From Monarcha castaneiventris obscurior (lineage: Eukaryota > Chordata > Aves > Passeriformes > Monarchidae): 64,000 nt of DNA. The notes below the pieces were generated by a model, which made no database searches, was not told the origin of the DNA, and saw only the letters and a list, made by a program, of their open reading frames with translations. This document shows, piece by piece, positions 1-12,165 of the stretch. The stretch is taken from NCBI GenBank assembly GCA_026261815.1, contig JAMPIT010000059.1:23686001-23750000 (forward strand), read 5' to 3'. The position numbers were made by a program, and so were the translations under genes. The first letter of the stretch is position 1; each line of letters opens with the position of its first letter.

Positions 1-1375
1 GTTGAACCTGGCAGCAAAAAGAAAACATATGCCAAGAGCATGTGTTAGAAGAAGAGGATTTTAAAACAGAAGAGAAATTAGAAAGGTGATAATTAATAAT
101 TCATTACCACTTCTCAGTAATTCCAGCTAAGGTTTTTAACCTTGCACCTAAAAAATATACCATATATACTGCACTAAGTGTTACAGATAATGTCACTATT
201 TTAGCAGTTCCTATTTTTATGTGAAATTCCTTATGAACTTTGTAGAACTCACCAATTCACCTAGCCATGTCATTGTTATGCTCAACTTTACCTCTGTCAG
301 CATAGCACTAGAAAACAGACTAAGGAAACAAGGTTCCAGACCTTAATTACTTACAATTGTATTTGTATTGATTTATTGAACACCTCGTTCATGAGCTCTC
401 ATTGCAAGGATTATACTGTTAGTGATCTTTTTACCTTTTCCTGCCACTTGCAAATCAAACACGCATTTGAAAGTCAAGGAAGCATGTTTACATTACTGCT
501 GTAATTGACAAAGCACACCTGTTATCCTCTCAATGGATAAATTAAACCAAAGATAGACCTTGGAAATAAAGCATGAAAGGGAAATGACAGTTATTCGAAG
601 TAACATGGAACATGAAATGTAGGAATGAAAGCCTGAAAGCAAACAGCATGAAATGCAGCATAGGAACATGTGTCAAACTTATGCAGCTTTGCACTTGAAT
701 TAGTTATTTCACTTTTTAAGTAGGTACTTCAAAGATAGTGGAAAGCTTTTGTGTGTGTGTGTGTCTTGGTTTTTACCTCCTGACAATGACAGTTCTTTTA
801 TCTGAATTTTAGGGAAAAACAGTCCTGTGGAGCATCAGTAGTAAAATCATGAACAATAACAAAAGAAGTGAAACTAAGAGGGTAGAGGAAAGAGCAAATG
901 ACCTAGGACGAACACAATCATACCCATCTCTTCTTAACACATGCTTATCAAAATTTCTTAAAAATTCCTAGTGACAGTCATTCCACCATTCTTTATGCCT
1001 AGAGAAATCCCATTTTATACTGAAATTAAATGTCTGTATTATTTTCTACATTTTCTTTATGGTGAAACTGGGTAACAGTTTATTTCTTTCTTCTCTGTGG
1101 CGACAAAAACACCATCACGATTTTCGGAAGCAGAAAAGAAATACACTAGAATTTCATTCTTAGGTCATTTTTTTGCCTTCCAAACTGCAACACATAGCAG
1201 CTTATTCAATGGTACTTTTCTCACTCAACTTATTTCTTTTAAATTCTTAGGGGAGAAACCTTACCTGGTTGGTTAATTGTGTTTGCTTTATATTATCTTT
1301 AGAAAAAGTATCTTTTAAAAATAGGCTGCTTGTTACTGTTCATGCTTTTGTACTCTGTGTTTTTACTGGCTTTAC
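1..1375. other. Unique AT-rich non-coding sequence
   Basis: No recognisable gene, repeat family or splice-flanked reading frame is visible here apart from a short GT microsatellite at 751-764. Reading frames on both strands are broken every few dozen codons, as expected for AT-rich intergenic or intronic DNA. Confidence 0.6.
751..764. repeat. (GT)7 microsatellite
   Basis: Seven uninterrupted GT units follow a short T run. It is short and probably only weakly polymorphic. Confidence 0.9.
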
Positions 1376-1876
1376 TGGGTCTGGTTGTGACAGAGTTAAT
1401 TTCATTCATTCACAGCCTGTATTGTTCTCTGTTTTGGATTTGTAACTAAACCAGTGTTGAAAACACAACAATGTTTTGCCTATTGCTGAGCAATAATTAC
1501 ACAACAGCAAGGCTTTATCTTTTTCCCATTCTGTCCCCTTCATGAGTGGGATGGGGGCGTGCGAAAAACTGGGAGGGAACATGGCTGGGACAGTTGACCC
1601 AAACTTACCAGAGGGACACTCGATACCACATGATATCATGCTCAGCCATAACAGCAGAGAGAAAGGAGGGGCAAGGGACTTCCAATGGGAAGTAATGAAA
1701 GAGTTCCTTATTTTGCTTTGCTTCCATGTGAGCTTCGTTTTTCTTATTAAAGTCTTTTTATCTTGATCCTCAAATTTTCTTGGTTTTGCTCTTCCAATTC
1801 TCTTTCCCATCCCACTGAGTAGGAAGTAAGCCAACAACTGACTTGCTCAGATGCTATCCAGGGTCAACCCACCACA
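1376..1876 (+). mobile_element. Solo LTR, avian ERVL-type endogenous retrovirus
   Basis: The segment reads like the well-known avian class III (ERVL) LTR. It starts near TGGGTCTGGTTGTGACAGAG, with the AGAGTTAATTT block just inside. In the middle lie GGGACAGTTGACCCAAACT and GATATCATGCTCAGCC. Near the 3' end comes CAATGGGAAGTAATGAA, then TTATTAAAGTC (an ATTAAA-type polyadenylation signal), and finally GGTCAACCCACCACA. The position of the polyadenylation signal sets the orientation as +. No internal retroviral genes flank it, so it is a solo LTR left by recombination. A clean target-site duplication could not be identified, so the ends may be off by several bases. The TATA region has decayed (CCATAACA where TATAAA would be expected), so promoter activity is doubtful. 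The family call is from memory of the LTR and not from a database match. Confidence 0.75.
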
Positions 1877-2539
1877 CTGGCTGTAAATATGAGAAGAGAT
1901 ACTGCCAATCACAAGAATTTCTGTCTATGGTTTTATCCCATAGGTACTTTAGAATCCTAGCATCTTCGAATGGCATTTTCTTATTTAGTTTTGTTCTTTA
2001 TTTTTTTCTCCCTACTCCAAGTGATATTATTGGGCCCTTCAGGAGCAAAATAAGTCACCTAATCTACTTCATCTGATGTGTTGGGTACTTACATAGTAGT
2101 TTGTGAAACTGGGCAAATAATATGCACCTGACTGAAGCCATAAAATTACTAATAAAGATATGCATAGTGAAGACATTTCCCCCAGAGCAATCACCCCACT
2201 GACTCCTCAGCATGGCCATTCTGGAAGAGTCTAGGAGTCCATCTCCTTGGAGGCAGACTCTCCAAGGTCATTCCCTAGGGCTCTCAATGCTAAAACTTCA
2301 CTGAGGATATGCCTCTGCCTTGGGAGGGAGGCATATTGCCATTCAGTGAGTTGTCAGCATATTCCCAGCATTTCAATTTCCCAGTTACTCTTTCATACCA
2401 CCTTCCTTATGTGGTTTCCTTTATACTCATCTACACTGAGATTCAGCTGACATTCTATTGCCTCTCAATTTCCCTCCTGCAATTTTGCAAGCAACCTTAC
2501 ATTTCATGTCCGGAACAACCTGGTATATTAGCAGATTTT

Positions 2540-2690
2540 TGTATTTCACCGCTTGATCTCTTCATAGGTATCTGGGATTAAACTAAGTGGTACAGTTCCC
2601 TGCAGAACCCCACTGCTGACCAGCTTCCATTCTGAGGGCTGAATACTTAATCTAATTTCCTTCTTAATTATTCGTCTCTACAAATAATTT
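2540..2690 (-). mobile_element. Possible ancient CR1 fragment
   Basis: The stretch CCTGCAGAACCCCACTGCTG followed by ACCAGCTTCCA resembles the antisense of the CR1 segment encoding the reverse-transcriptase SGVPQGS box. The preceding CTCTTCATAGGTATC resembles the neighbouring 'FN-IF-NDL' codons in antisense. The match is short and diverged, and the ends are guesses. Confidence 0.35.
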
Positions 2691-2729
2691 TTGGACATGC
2701 TAGTACTTTTACTCTTTCCTCCCATTTGG

Positions 2730-2747
2730 TTTTTTTTTTTTTTTTTT
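2730..2747. repeat. Poly-T tract (18 bp)
   Basis: Eighteen consecutive T. It could be the antisense tail of a retrocopy, but no retrocopy body is visible beside it, so it is recorded only as a homopolymer. Confidence 0.9.
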
Positions 2748-4345
2748 AAGGTTTATGAAAAATGTTGTCGATGCCTTTTTCTGAAAGTTCTTTGAATTAA
2801 GACTGAAGAACTATGTGGATTATTAACTACATGGAATGTCCTACAGTTAGTACTTGCATTCCAGAGAGGGAAAGTAGTCCAGGGTTTAAGAGCATCAGCA
2901 AAAAAGTAATTAAGAAATATCAATAATTAGGAACATATAGTTGGCTGCCTCCTGCTGTACAAACTTGCTCCTTAAGTACTAAGATTCACAGTCTAAATCT
3001 AGGGACCACAAAGACCATAAACTACTTGTCTCTCTCCTTGCCTCAGGAGACTGGTACTTTATCACCTCTCAGAAATTGATCTTTTTGAGAATTTGAAGTG
3101 ACTGCCCCCACCCCAAATATTTTTCCATTTCTCAGGTACCAGCTGCACTATCTCTCAGAAACAGCATCACTGATACATATCTAATTAAATTCCCATTGGT
3201 TCTTCCAAATTTGTTTTTAAGATTTTTTCCTCTGTTCATTGATCTGAAGGAGGATTTGTTTGCCTGAAAGCTTGTCTGGTTTTTTTCTAGTTATGGCCGT
3301 GGGTGTAACAGAAGAAGTGTTACTGCTACTTGTAAACTTCATCTTGTCTGTATCCTTACATTGTCATAGCAGCAGCAACATTAAAATTAAAAAGAGGTTA
3401 TTGGCTTAAAGTTGCTCAGTCAGAAAAAAATAGGGCTACCCTTGTTTTCTCCTTCTTTAACTCAGAGATTACACAAAGGATCATGCAATACAAAATTTTC
3501 TTTTTTACCTCATTTATTCTGGATAACATTTTGTGAATAAATTCACTGTTTTATCTTTAATTTCCTTTATTTCTAGACAAACTTTTAGTCATGCAGTTAG
3601 GCATACGAGGCTGTTTTTCATTAAAAAAAAGAATAATGAGTTAATAAATATTTTTTGAAGTCATGTTTTGTATGCACCTTTAAATAAAAGCATATTTTCT
3701 AACATATTTTATCAGTAAATATCAATATTTTACCATATATTCCTTTGATATGTCAGCAGAATAAAAATGTAATAAGATTAAAATTTGGATAAAGACTGAT
3801 TCTTTTTGCACACCTAAAATTTTTTGTATGAGGTTTGGATAGCCAAGAACTATAGCAATTATCAGAATTCAGTGTAGCCAGAGATATATTCTAGGTTCTC
3901 TTAGTATTTGCTGATACTAGTAAGAGTGTCAATGATGAGCCTTGAATTATGACCATTACATTCAATATCGTAAATTTGCACTTCATTTAAAAAAAAAGCA
4001 AAGTCACTCTAGCCATACCTTACGCTGTATTTCTCACATCTTCCCCATATTTAAAAGTGCATAGTATTCTCTTTTACTCCTGTATGCAACACTAAGGTAT
4101 GAGGTGGACTCTGAATTTAACATGGTAAGTTCTTGTGAGATTTTAAAATGTTTGATTTTCACATTTATTTGGCACTTATTTGGGCTTCAGTTTGATTCTG
4201 CAGTAAGATGTTTTCTTTAGAAATTTTTATTTCCTCTATGGAATATACTAAACAAGACTAAGATCCTCATTTGTATTTTAAAACATTCCTGTAAGAGGTA
4301 TAAATAATTTATTTTTTGTCAGAAAAAAATCACCAGCTACATACA

Positions 4346-4439
4346 ATTCAATACTTTATCTAGTTTCCCATTAACATGGTGTTCATCAGAAATCAGCAGG
4401 AGAAATCCATCTCCAGAAGCTGCAGCAAAAGTATTGAAT
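4346..4439. repeat. 12-bp perfect inverted repeat pair, 94-bp span
   Basis: ATTCAATACTTT at 4346-4357 is the exact reverse complement of AAAGTATTGAAT at 4428-4439. Inside lies a smaller stem (GGAGA at 4399-4403 with TCTCC at 4410-4414). CTACATA occurs just outside on both sides (4337-4343 and 4447-4453). The layout resembles a very small MITE, but the flanking repeats are not immediately adjacent to the arms, so the mobile-element reading is only a guess. Confidence 0.6.
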
Positions 4440-7288
4440 CTAATTACTACATATAGCACACTGCATGTCAGCTTCTAGACAGCACACTCAGCTAACTCTA
4501 GGAGTAAAAGAGGCATGGCATAAAAAAAGAATAGCTCATACCTTTGGTGCTTAACTCTTTATATATACAAGTGGTTTTTTTCCATAGGAAGAAGTGGGTG
4601 TGAACAGCATATGCTTTCAAGCACACATTTGTTGTATTTTTAATTCTGGGACAAAATGCCATGTGAATCAAGCAGTGCTTTGTTTCCAGAGTATTGAAGA
4701 CTCACAGCTGAAGCAGATTTTCAAAAAGCACAGCAAAGCTTTCAGACAATTAAACACCACCATTTTTTCTCATACTTGGTGCCCACTAAGATGATCATGG
4801 CAGATTTTTCTAAGTAACTTAGCAAGTGAGGTACTAGTCTATTCCAAAATCTGACCATTTGTTTGGATATGTAAATAAAACCCCAACCATTGAAAAACTC
4901 TGCCCCTTCACATATGCAAGTTCTTTCTCCTGGGGTTCAGAACTTAACTAGGCCAGACTTCGAATTTTACTATAGTGAAACAGAATCTAACTTTATTCTG
5001 AATTAAGGGAATTCAGTTCCAGCACTTGAGAGTTAACATCAGATTTTCATTCTATTCACAGAGACAGGACTAATCTTTTCCAGTTTCCCTGTCCTCTGAG
5101 CGATCAAGAGACACTAATTTTAGCTGACATTGGATTCCTATTCATTTCCCTCATTCTAGGAGGGTGTTAAGACATTAGTGACAATGAAGAATTGCTTGTC
5201 TGCATAGCATGCTGTGTATTGCAGCATTCACTACATGCAAGAAACTCTGAGGAGTGACAATGATGGTTTGATGTGCACAAGACTTCAAAATTATTGATGT
5301 CACATAAAGAATATCAGGTTTTATATCAAGTTTTAATTGTCATTCCTCTTGTTACCAAATTTGTCATGTTCTTGAACAGAATTAAGAACAATGTATTTGT
5401 CATATTAACTCATACTTCTATTGATATTTCCAAAATTATTTCACAAACATAAAACCGTTCAATCAAGGATGATAATTTTTAAATGCCATTGATGCCTTCT
5501 CCACCTATGTATTATTAATGCTTGCACTAAATCTGCAGCAACAGATCTTATATTTTGTCTTCCATACTTAAACACTACACATAGAACCATAAAATCATAA
5601 CTATTCCTTTTTTTAAAAATAGGATGCAAAAAATTATGATCAGAAAGCTATAAATGGAATTTAACATTTTCAGTCTTCTTTGTGATTATTATATGTTTTC
5701 CTTATATTTCTACTTGTTTGAAAGTTTTGTAAGGTGAGAAGCCCTGAAATATTGATACAGTTATAATTACAAACTTTTAATAATCTAACAGGATGTAAGA
5801 TAAAAGCCACTTGAAGCTCTTTATAGCTTGAGGGACTCTGTTGATTCCTTTCTGCACTCATTTCTTAAAGTATTAAAAATGCATTATTGCGAGTGCTCTG
5901 ATAACTGCTCAGATGTCTATTTATTCAACTCTGCAATTGTTTATGTTAGAATTATGGACTTGGTTTTCTATTCAGACAGTTATTTAGTTTGCTTGCTTGC
6001 TGAGTCTTGAAGCTATTTTAGTTCAAATTATATTAGAGCATCACATACAAAAGAATTCTTTGTTCACAGCCTATCCAACAAAATAGAGAGGGCTTCAGAG
6101 GCATCTATAGCTCCAGGGCCTAGTAAATTAGGTCTTGACTAGAAAAATAAAAGGAATAAAAATTGCCATATGTAAGAGGGTGGATTGGACATGCTGTCTT
6201 CCACTAAGAAAAAGGAAACTGTATTCTCTTATAAATTGAAAGTGTGTTTATTTTAGAAACTTTCACAAAAAGTCACATATTCTTAGAAAACAGGACCTAC
6301 TCTATCATAAAAAAGCACTCTGATTTATATTCTATCTGTGGCCCAGATGACATTTTTGTATGATGAAAAAGAAAGAAGGAAATCAGATGAGAAATCTCTA
6401 TGGAATTTACATTATCTTGGCAACTATCTGTTTTTACACCATCTAGGAAAGCTGTGGAGGTGCATGGCTCCAAAGCATCTAAATTTTGCCACACCCTTAT
6501 TGTTGTACAACATTACAGTCTGAAAGTGGGAAGTATTTGCAGAAGCTGTTTCAAAACAGAATGTTTTTCTTCTCTTCTTTCTCTGCTACTGCCCTTTTTC
6601 AAAAGGTTGAAAATCAATTTACAGTGCATTCTACTGAAGCAGCTACTGAAAGATATCTTGAGAAGGCTAAGACATGAAAACTCTGATATCATCAAAACAT
6701 TGCTTTTTTACCCTTACCCTTTTAATTATTGTATTCTGAAGCAGATATCCTTTTAAACACTATTCACAGAGAATTGTTTCCTGTAGATGTCTTACTAGCT
6801 ATTGAGTTTTCCATCACATTTATGTTTACATAGCTGAAGCATAGAAATAGGTGGAAAGTGATAAAATTAGCTTTATGTACAATTTTGATAGTTTTTCATT
6901 GAACATTATTCTTCTCTATTAATACGAGCTGTAGAAAGGAGGATTATCATTAATTAGATTGATGAACCCTCAATATTAAAATGAGACAGAATGTGTGTTT
7001 AGTCATGTCTAGGTAAGGCCATTTGCAAAATCTTCTACATTGTTTAGAAAAATCTTATTCTATGTTGCATTTTCCGTTTTTTCAGTATTAACCCACATGA
7101 AGATTGTACATATGCTATCCTTTAGTCCTAGTTAATAGCATTTAAATTTCTACTTTCTTCCTTCACACTTCCCAGGGATGAGGATCCAATTTTAGTTTTA
7201 TTTCAGAGCTCATTACAAGGACATTTTGTTTTGCTCACTTTCAAGTTCTTTAAAAGATCAGGTTCCTGCATACCATTTGTATATTTTG

Positions 7289-7350
7289 AAAAAAAAACAA
7301 ACAACAAATAGCAAAATGAAACAAAACAAGATAACAACAACAACAAAAAG
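7289..7350. repeat. A-rich low-complexity tract with (CAA)n
   Basis: Runs of A interrupted by C, including AACAACAACAACAAAAAG near the right end. No adjoining retroelement body was recognised. Confidence 0.8.
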
Positions 7351-7697
7351 AGCAGGAAGAATTATGTCTTACTGGAAACACTGAGAAATAATAGTGTATT
7401 TAAAATATTCCAGGAACTACTTTTGATTCATCTGTATTACAACCATGCATCTTTAAACCATTATATGTTACTTAGTTAAAATTTTATATACCTGTTGAAT
7501 TCATTAATGTAGTAAGCTAAAAGCTCATTCTTTAATGCTTCCCATGGTGTTACTTTGGACCAGGAGGGAATTGTTTCTAATTTAAGAACCTTTGTCAGAA
7601 GCTATCAATCAGAATTATAGATAGCTTTTCATTACAGCAATGAGATATTGATTTTTTTCCTATAATAACATGGGCCAATGCCTTTTTTCTAAAAATG

Positions 7698-7745
7698 GTA
7701 GGGTTTGTTTTGGTTTGGTTTTGTTTTGGTTTTTTTTGTTTGTTT
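7698..7745. repeat. (GTTTT)n-like low-complexity tract
   Basis: T-rich sequence with irregular G spacing (GTTTTGGTTTGGTTTTG and similar). Simple repeat with no coding content. Confidence 0.8.
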
Positions 7746-9054
7746 CAACATTCGGCTAAAGAAGGATATTCACAACCCAATCTTTTAAACTATCAGTAGT
7801 GACAGTGGTATGAAACAATGACAATGAATAGGGAAATAATAGATTGGTAAGGTGATAGATAAATCAGTCACATTTCAGGGTTTACTATAAGGTGTTTAAG
7901 AGCCAACCAAAGAAATACTTATGCTGTTTGACTTTGGGAGTTACAGGATGATGACCCTGATCTTGGAGGCGTGGGGGTTGTAGCACAACCACCTGTATTT
8001 CAAACAGGGGAAATAAACATGAAAATATGAGACTATTTAGCCTGGCTTAAACCTTGGAAGATTTTAGCACTAATTAAGTAATTGGGGCATGCATATGTAA
8101 ATGATGAGAGTGTAACAAATGTCAGGCACAAATTTGCTGAGACTCCATGTCTTTTTGCACCAGAAAGAGGCCTATTGAATGGAAGAAATGGCAAATACGA
8201 TACAACATCTTTTCAGTAGTATTTTGATGGCACCATATGGCATGAAATTCCTACAACCAACTAGAAAAATACATTTTAGAAGATCTTTCTGAAATATTAG
8301 TAAAAAAAATTGCAAATTAATTATCAGACATTCATCGCAGCACCGAAAACAGGCCAAAGCTAAATGTAGTAGGAGCTATGAACACTCAGAAGATCCAAAC
8401 TGGACAGGAGAGTGAAATTCAGAAAGAAAAATTAGGTCAGGATCTGATCTACTGGGTAAGGTCAAGAAAGGCGAGTTCTTCATTGGATCCAACGAATGGT
8501 GTCCATCTTCCAAATGAAAGAATTAGCTTAATCTCCACCACGTTTGGCTTGGCACAACATTTCTTGCAAACTTACAAACCTCAGAGGAAAAAAAGAAAAA
8601 ACTAGACGTAATTGCAGATCAACAACTTGATAGCTTTAGAATATTATCTGTGCCTTTTAATCAAGTCCTTTGCAACAAAAAATTGAAATTAATACAGATT
8701 TCATATACTGCTTACTAAGGTTAGTGCACTCAAGGATCTAAAATAACTTAGCTTTTTACATTTCTAACCCTGGGCAAACTGCAACTCCTCTTCTGAGATG
8801 AGAAAAATAATACATAAAGGCCTCTTAAAAGAACCGCTTTTGTGCAGAAGTTTTGTTTGTATGTGTGAATAATGGCTTCTCAGGCCTGAGAAGGCAATTT
8901 CAAAGTGAGTGTAGACTACCAGGAAACAGAAAATGTCTTTTGGTCTTTTAGCCAAGATACAGCATGAAAGAATCACAGATCTTTTTTTGGCAATGTAACA
9001 TTTTCTGCTTCTGAGAGTCAGGCACTTTACAGTGGGGTATGGTAGGAGAACACA

Positions 9055-9275
9055 AGACCACAAGACAAAGCCAGAAACTAGACAGAATCCAGCCTGATAT
9101 AAGAAAAAAATTCAAAGACTGGAACAGGCTGCCCAGAGACTGTATGCAGCTTCCACTGTTGAATACCATCAAAAGCATCTAGAAAATGGTGAGTATTCTG
9201 GTCTCATATCACAGCCAACTTTAGGGAGTTGGACTAAAAACTTTCTGAGATTCTTTCCAATCTGAGTTATCTTAT
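9055..9275 (+). mobile_element. CR1 LINE, old 3' end fragment
   Basis: The order of conserved CR1 3' landmarks is present: GGAACAGGCTGCCCAGAGA, then a degenerate 'TTCAAGGCCAGGCTGGA' region. Next come GGGAGTTGGACTAAA and TTCTTTCCAATCTGAGTTAT, which correspond to the terminal 'GTTGGACTAGATGATC...CCTTCCAACC' block. This is the C-terminal end of the reverse-transcriptase ORF plus 3' UTR of a 5'-truncated copy on the + strand. It is heavily mutated and lacks a clean ATTCTATG tail, so it is probably old. Confidence 0.65.
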
Positions 9276-9865
9276 AAACATGCAACCAGCAGCTTTGCAT
9301 ATCATTAGCTAAGAGGGTCTTCCTCATGCCTCTCTCTGGTCTGTACTTCACTTGTAATAACCAAGTGCTGATTACAGTCTTGTAGCGAATTTCAAGTTTC
9401 CAACTTTTTACAGATTGTGAGGAGGAAATTCTAGGCACACACATACTATTTTGGATTTAAACCAGACTCACTAAGTAAAACAGCACTCATCTCACTTTGT
9501 ACTCTAAATGGCACCTTTTTGTGTCCAATTTAGTGCCTGTTGATGCCTGAATTGTATGTGTTGGTCTGCTTCTTTCTACCTCTCAAGGCACTGTGTAGCT
9601 GTGTTACAGTCCACCACAGAGAGAATACCTTTTATGAAAAAAACAGGGAAGTCAATATGGTCTTTTCTGTTTGGCCTTTCTCATTCCTAGCCATGTTTAC
9701 TTTACTACCCTCTCATTCTTTCCTTTTACTCACTGCTGGTAAGAAAAAACTTTCTCTATCTGCAGAGAAAATAGAACATCTTTTAATATGTCTTCTTACT
9801 TTCTCAAAGTTTCTTTTGAACTAAATAGAATTTGGGGGAAGGGGTTGGGAGGGGGAAGAAGATTT

Positions 9866-9893
9866 ATAAATATATATATATATATATATATAA
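9866..9893. repeat. (TA)n microsatellite
   Basis: About eleven TA units between a short purine-rich stretch (GGGAGGGGGAAGAAG) and an A6 run. Such tracts are commonly length-variable. Confidence 0.9.
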
Positions 9894-10209
9894 AAAATGT
9901 TTCCTGTCTTGGCAGAGGGAGAAGTAGGTTTGATGGGAGAGCAAAAGAATATGTTTCTTTCTTTGCACTAGGACAGATCTTACTCATATGATGTCATAGG
10001 CAAATATCAGCGTTAAATTAAATAATATCTTAATTGATATTACTACCTTAAAAATTGAGATACTCTATAGACTGTTAAGAATGGGGTTCCATAGTTTCAG
10101 AGGTCTGTAGAGTTACCCTTAAAGCATCAAGAACAGAGAGCATACAGTAATATGAACTACATACAGTGACTGTAACATTTTAACTTCTTATTTGTTTCTC
10201 TAATATTAG

Positions 10210-10468
10210 ACGAAGGACAGTTCTGAGATCTCTTGCTTCTCTAGGCCTGCTTTTTCAAAGTGTCAGTGATTTGAATGAAAAGGATTTAGAAAGTTGCACC
10301 ATTCTCTCTATTTGTGTTGAAAGTTTGATCAAACCTGCCAAAAAATTAATCTTGTCATGGAGATGTCTGGGTTGTGTATGTCTTAAACATAACCATTCAG
10401 AGCTGGACAATTCTATTACTGAAACAAAACTACTTGATCTGAACAGAGAGAGCAGATTCTTTAGCAAG
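10210..10468 (+). other. Candidate internal exon (unidentified protein), unconfirmed
   Basis: An 86-codon stretch is open from just after a good acceptor (TTTGTTTCTCTAATATTAG, AG at 10208-10209) to a donor AAG/GTATAA at 10469. The first in-frame stop is created by the donor itself (GTA TAA), which is typical of real internal exons. The exon would enter with one base completing a split codon and leave at a codon boundary. The peptide is leucine-rich and helix-like: it includes VLRSLASLGLLFQSVSDL, ESCTILSICVESLIKPAKK and TKLLDLNRESRFFSK, and has five cysteines. The family was not recognised. Frames of this length also arise by chance in 64 kb, and no neighbouring exon of matching phase was found. 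Confidence 0.33.
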
Positions 10469-12165
10469 GTATAATTGCCCATATTTCTTTTTACTGTGAT
10501 ATCTTATGCTTAAAATTTGTTAGTAAACTATTAATTACAAGTAACTATTGGTAGTAGAAAAAAAAAGGTAAATGAAATTTCAAATTCATCCCTGCTTAGA
10601 CTTCATAATTCACAAAGACTTAGCCTCATTTTTAGAAAAATATAAATACTCACTGACTGAATATTTTCTTGAATACTTTTAGTTTTTTGGACTTTTTAGC
10701 AGACTTTTTTCTGTTACCAAATATTGTTTTCTTTCTTTTCCTGTATAAATCTCATTTCTCAAAAGAAATAAATAATGTCTCTTTATCTGCATCAACTATA
10801 TTTACATAAGCTTTCCCTACATGTAGCTGTAGATGTTCCTAAAACATAAGAGACATAATGTTCTTGAATAGCATATTTCAAAAGATAGATAAAGCTAAAT
10901 AGTCCTCTGGAATCTAAATGTATGTACTGCAGGTGCTGGGAGTCAAAAGCTAACCTTTGATACAGTCATAATGTGCAGGAAATCTTCACTATCCAATTTC
11001 TGGCCTTTGTGAAAATGTCTCACTCCTTTCTACCATTGCCAGTTGGCACTACCAATTTCCAGTATGACTATGAATGAACCATGTCTTATCTGCATTCTGG
11101 TGTCACTATTCTCCGAGCATCATGCTTAAAGCTTGACTATTTATCCACAAGAAACTTTGTTATGGCACCACGATAAGTATTATGATATAGAGAGCACAGA
11201 CACTTCTGAATATAAGGTTTGGTGAATTTCCATTCTTTCATTATTAGATATTTGGAAGAAACTGATTGTGCAAGATGGGTTGGTTTGTCATGTTTCTAAA
11301 CTACATCAGAAGCATCTGAGTGTGACCTTCAGATTCATAATTAACATTTCTTTCACGTATTCTTCACGTTTTTTCTTTGAAAATTTAACCATTGCAACAG
11401 CAATTATTTCAATCCATCTTTTGGGCGGAGAGGAAACTTGTACAAAGGAATGCTTCTTATTTTGCTTCTGGCAGTATTTTGAAAAAAACCCTTGTGATTA
11501 GAAACCTGGATATTTCTTAGGAACTCACAGAATCCAAGCATCTAATTTTTCTCTTCCTAAAGACAGCTGATAGGTTTACATTTCAAGTTAAAGTAATGAC
11601 AACTAAGTAACCCTGCAAGTAATTCTGTAAAGTATCTTCATATTTTCCATTATAGAATTTCAAAGGTAAATAAAAGATAATTCTGTCATTCTTAAATGAG
11701 TTATTTAAAAACATTTAAACTTAAATAACAAATGAAACATTGGAAGCTTATTATGAAACAGCAAAATACCTCAGTAAAAACTCAAGTAACAGATACTCCT
11801 CAGCTGGTCCCATGCTTATGTAAATATTTTTGAAATAAACATAAATAATGGTGAAAGCAATTGCAGATCATTTATATGACAAAACTGGGAGCTGAATAAT
11901 TTTCCTTGCAAAATATATTTAACTGAAGATTCTTCAGGGTAATTGAAATGTATAATTAAAGTGATATATGACAAGATAGTATTTGAAATGCCCAGACAAG
12001 TATCTACTTGAACAAACCTTAAACAATATACAACAGACAATACATTATATACCATGATCCTGTTCCATATGGTTAAGATTCGTTATCTATATATTGAGAA
12101 AAGATTAAGAAACTGTGTTGCTTTAAAGTATTGAAAATTTCCTAACAATCTCTTTAGAGGAATCA

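Larger units (their letters stand above)
1877..9054. other. Mostly unique non-coding sequence
   Basis: About 7 kb without a supportable gene. It holds simple repeats (2730-2747, 7289-7350, 7698-7745), a possible CR1 scrap near 2540-2690 and a 12-bp inverted repeat pair at 4346-4439. Two weak exon-like fragments are discussed separately in the findings: one after TTTGTTTCCAG at 4692, and one ending at a GTAAGG donor at 8456. Confidence 0.55.

Noticed and set aside
271..284. CATTGTTATGCTCA, resembling a SOX2-OCT4 composite site
   Set aside because: The OCT half departs from ATGCAAA, and similar partial matches are common in AT-rich DNA.
2245..2267. 8-bp hairpin CCTTGGAG/CTCCAAGG with 7-nt loop
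   Set aside because: Stems of this size are expected many times by chance in 64 kb.
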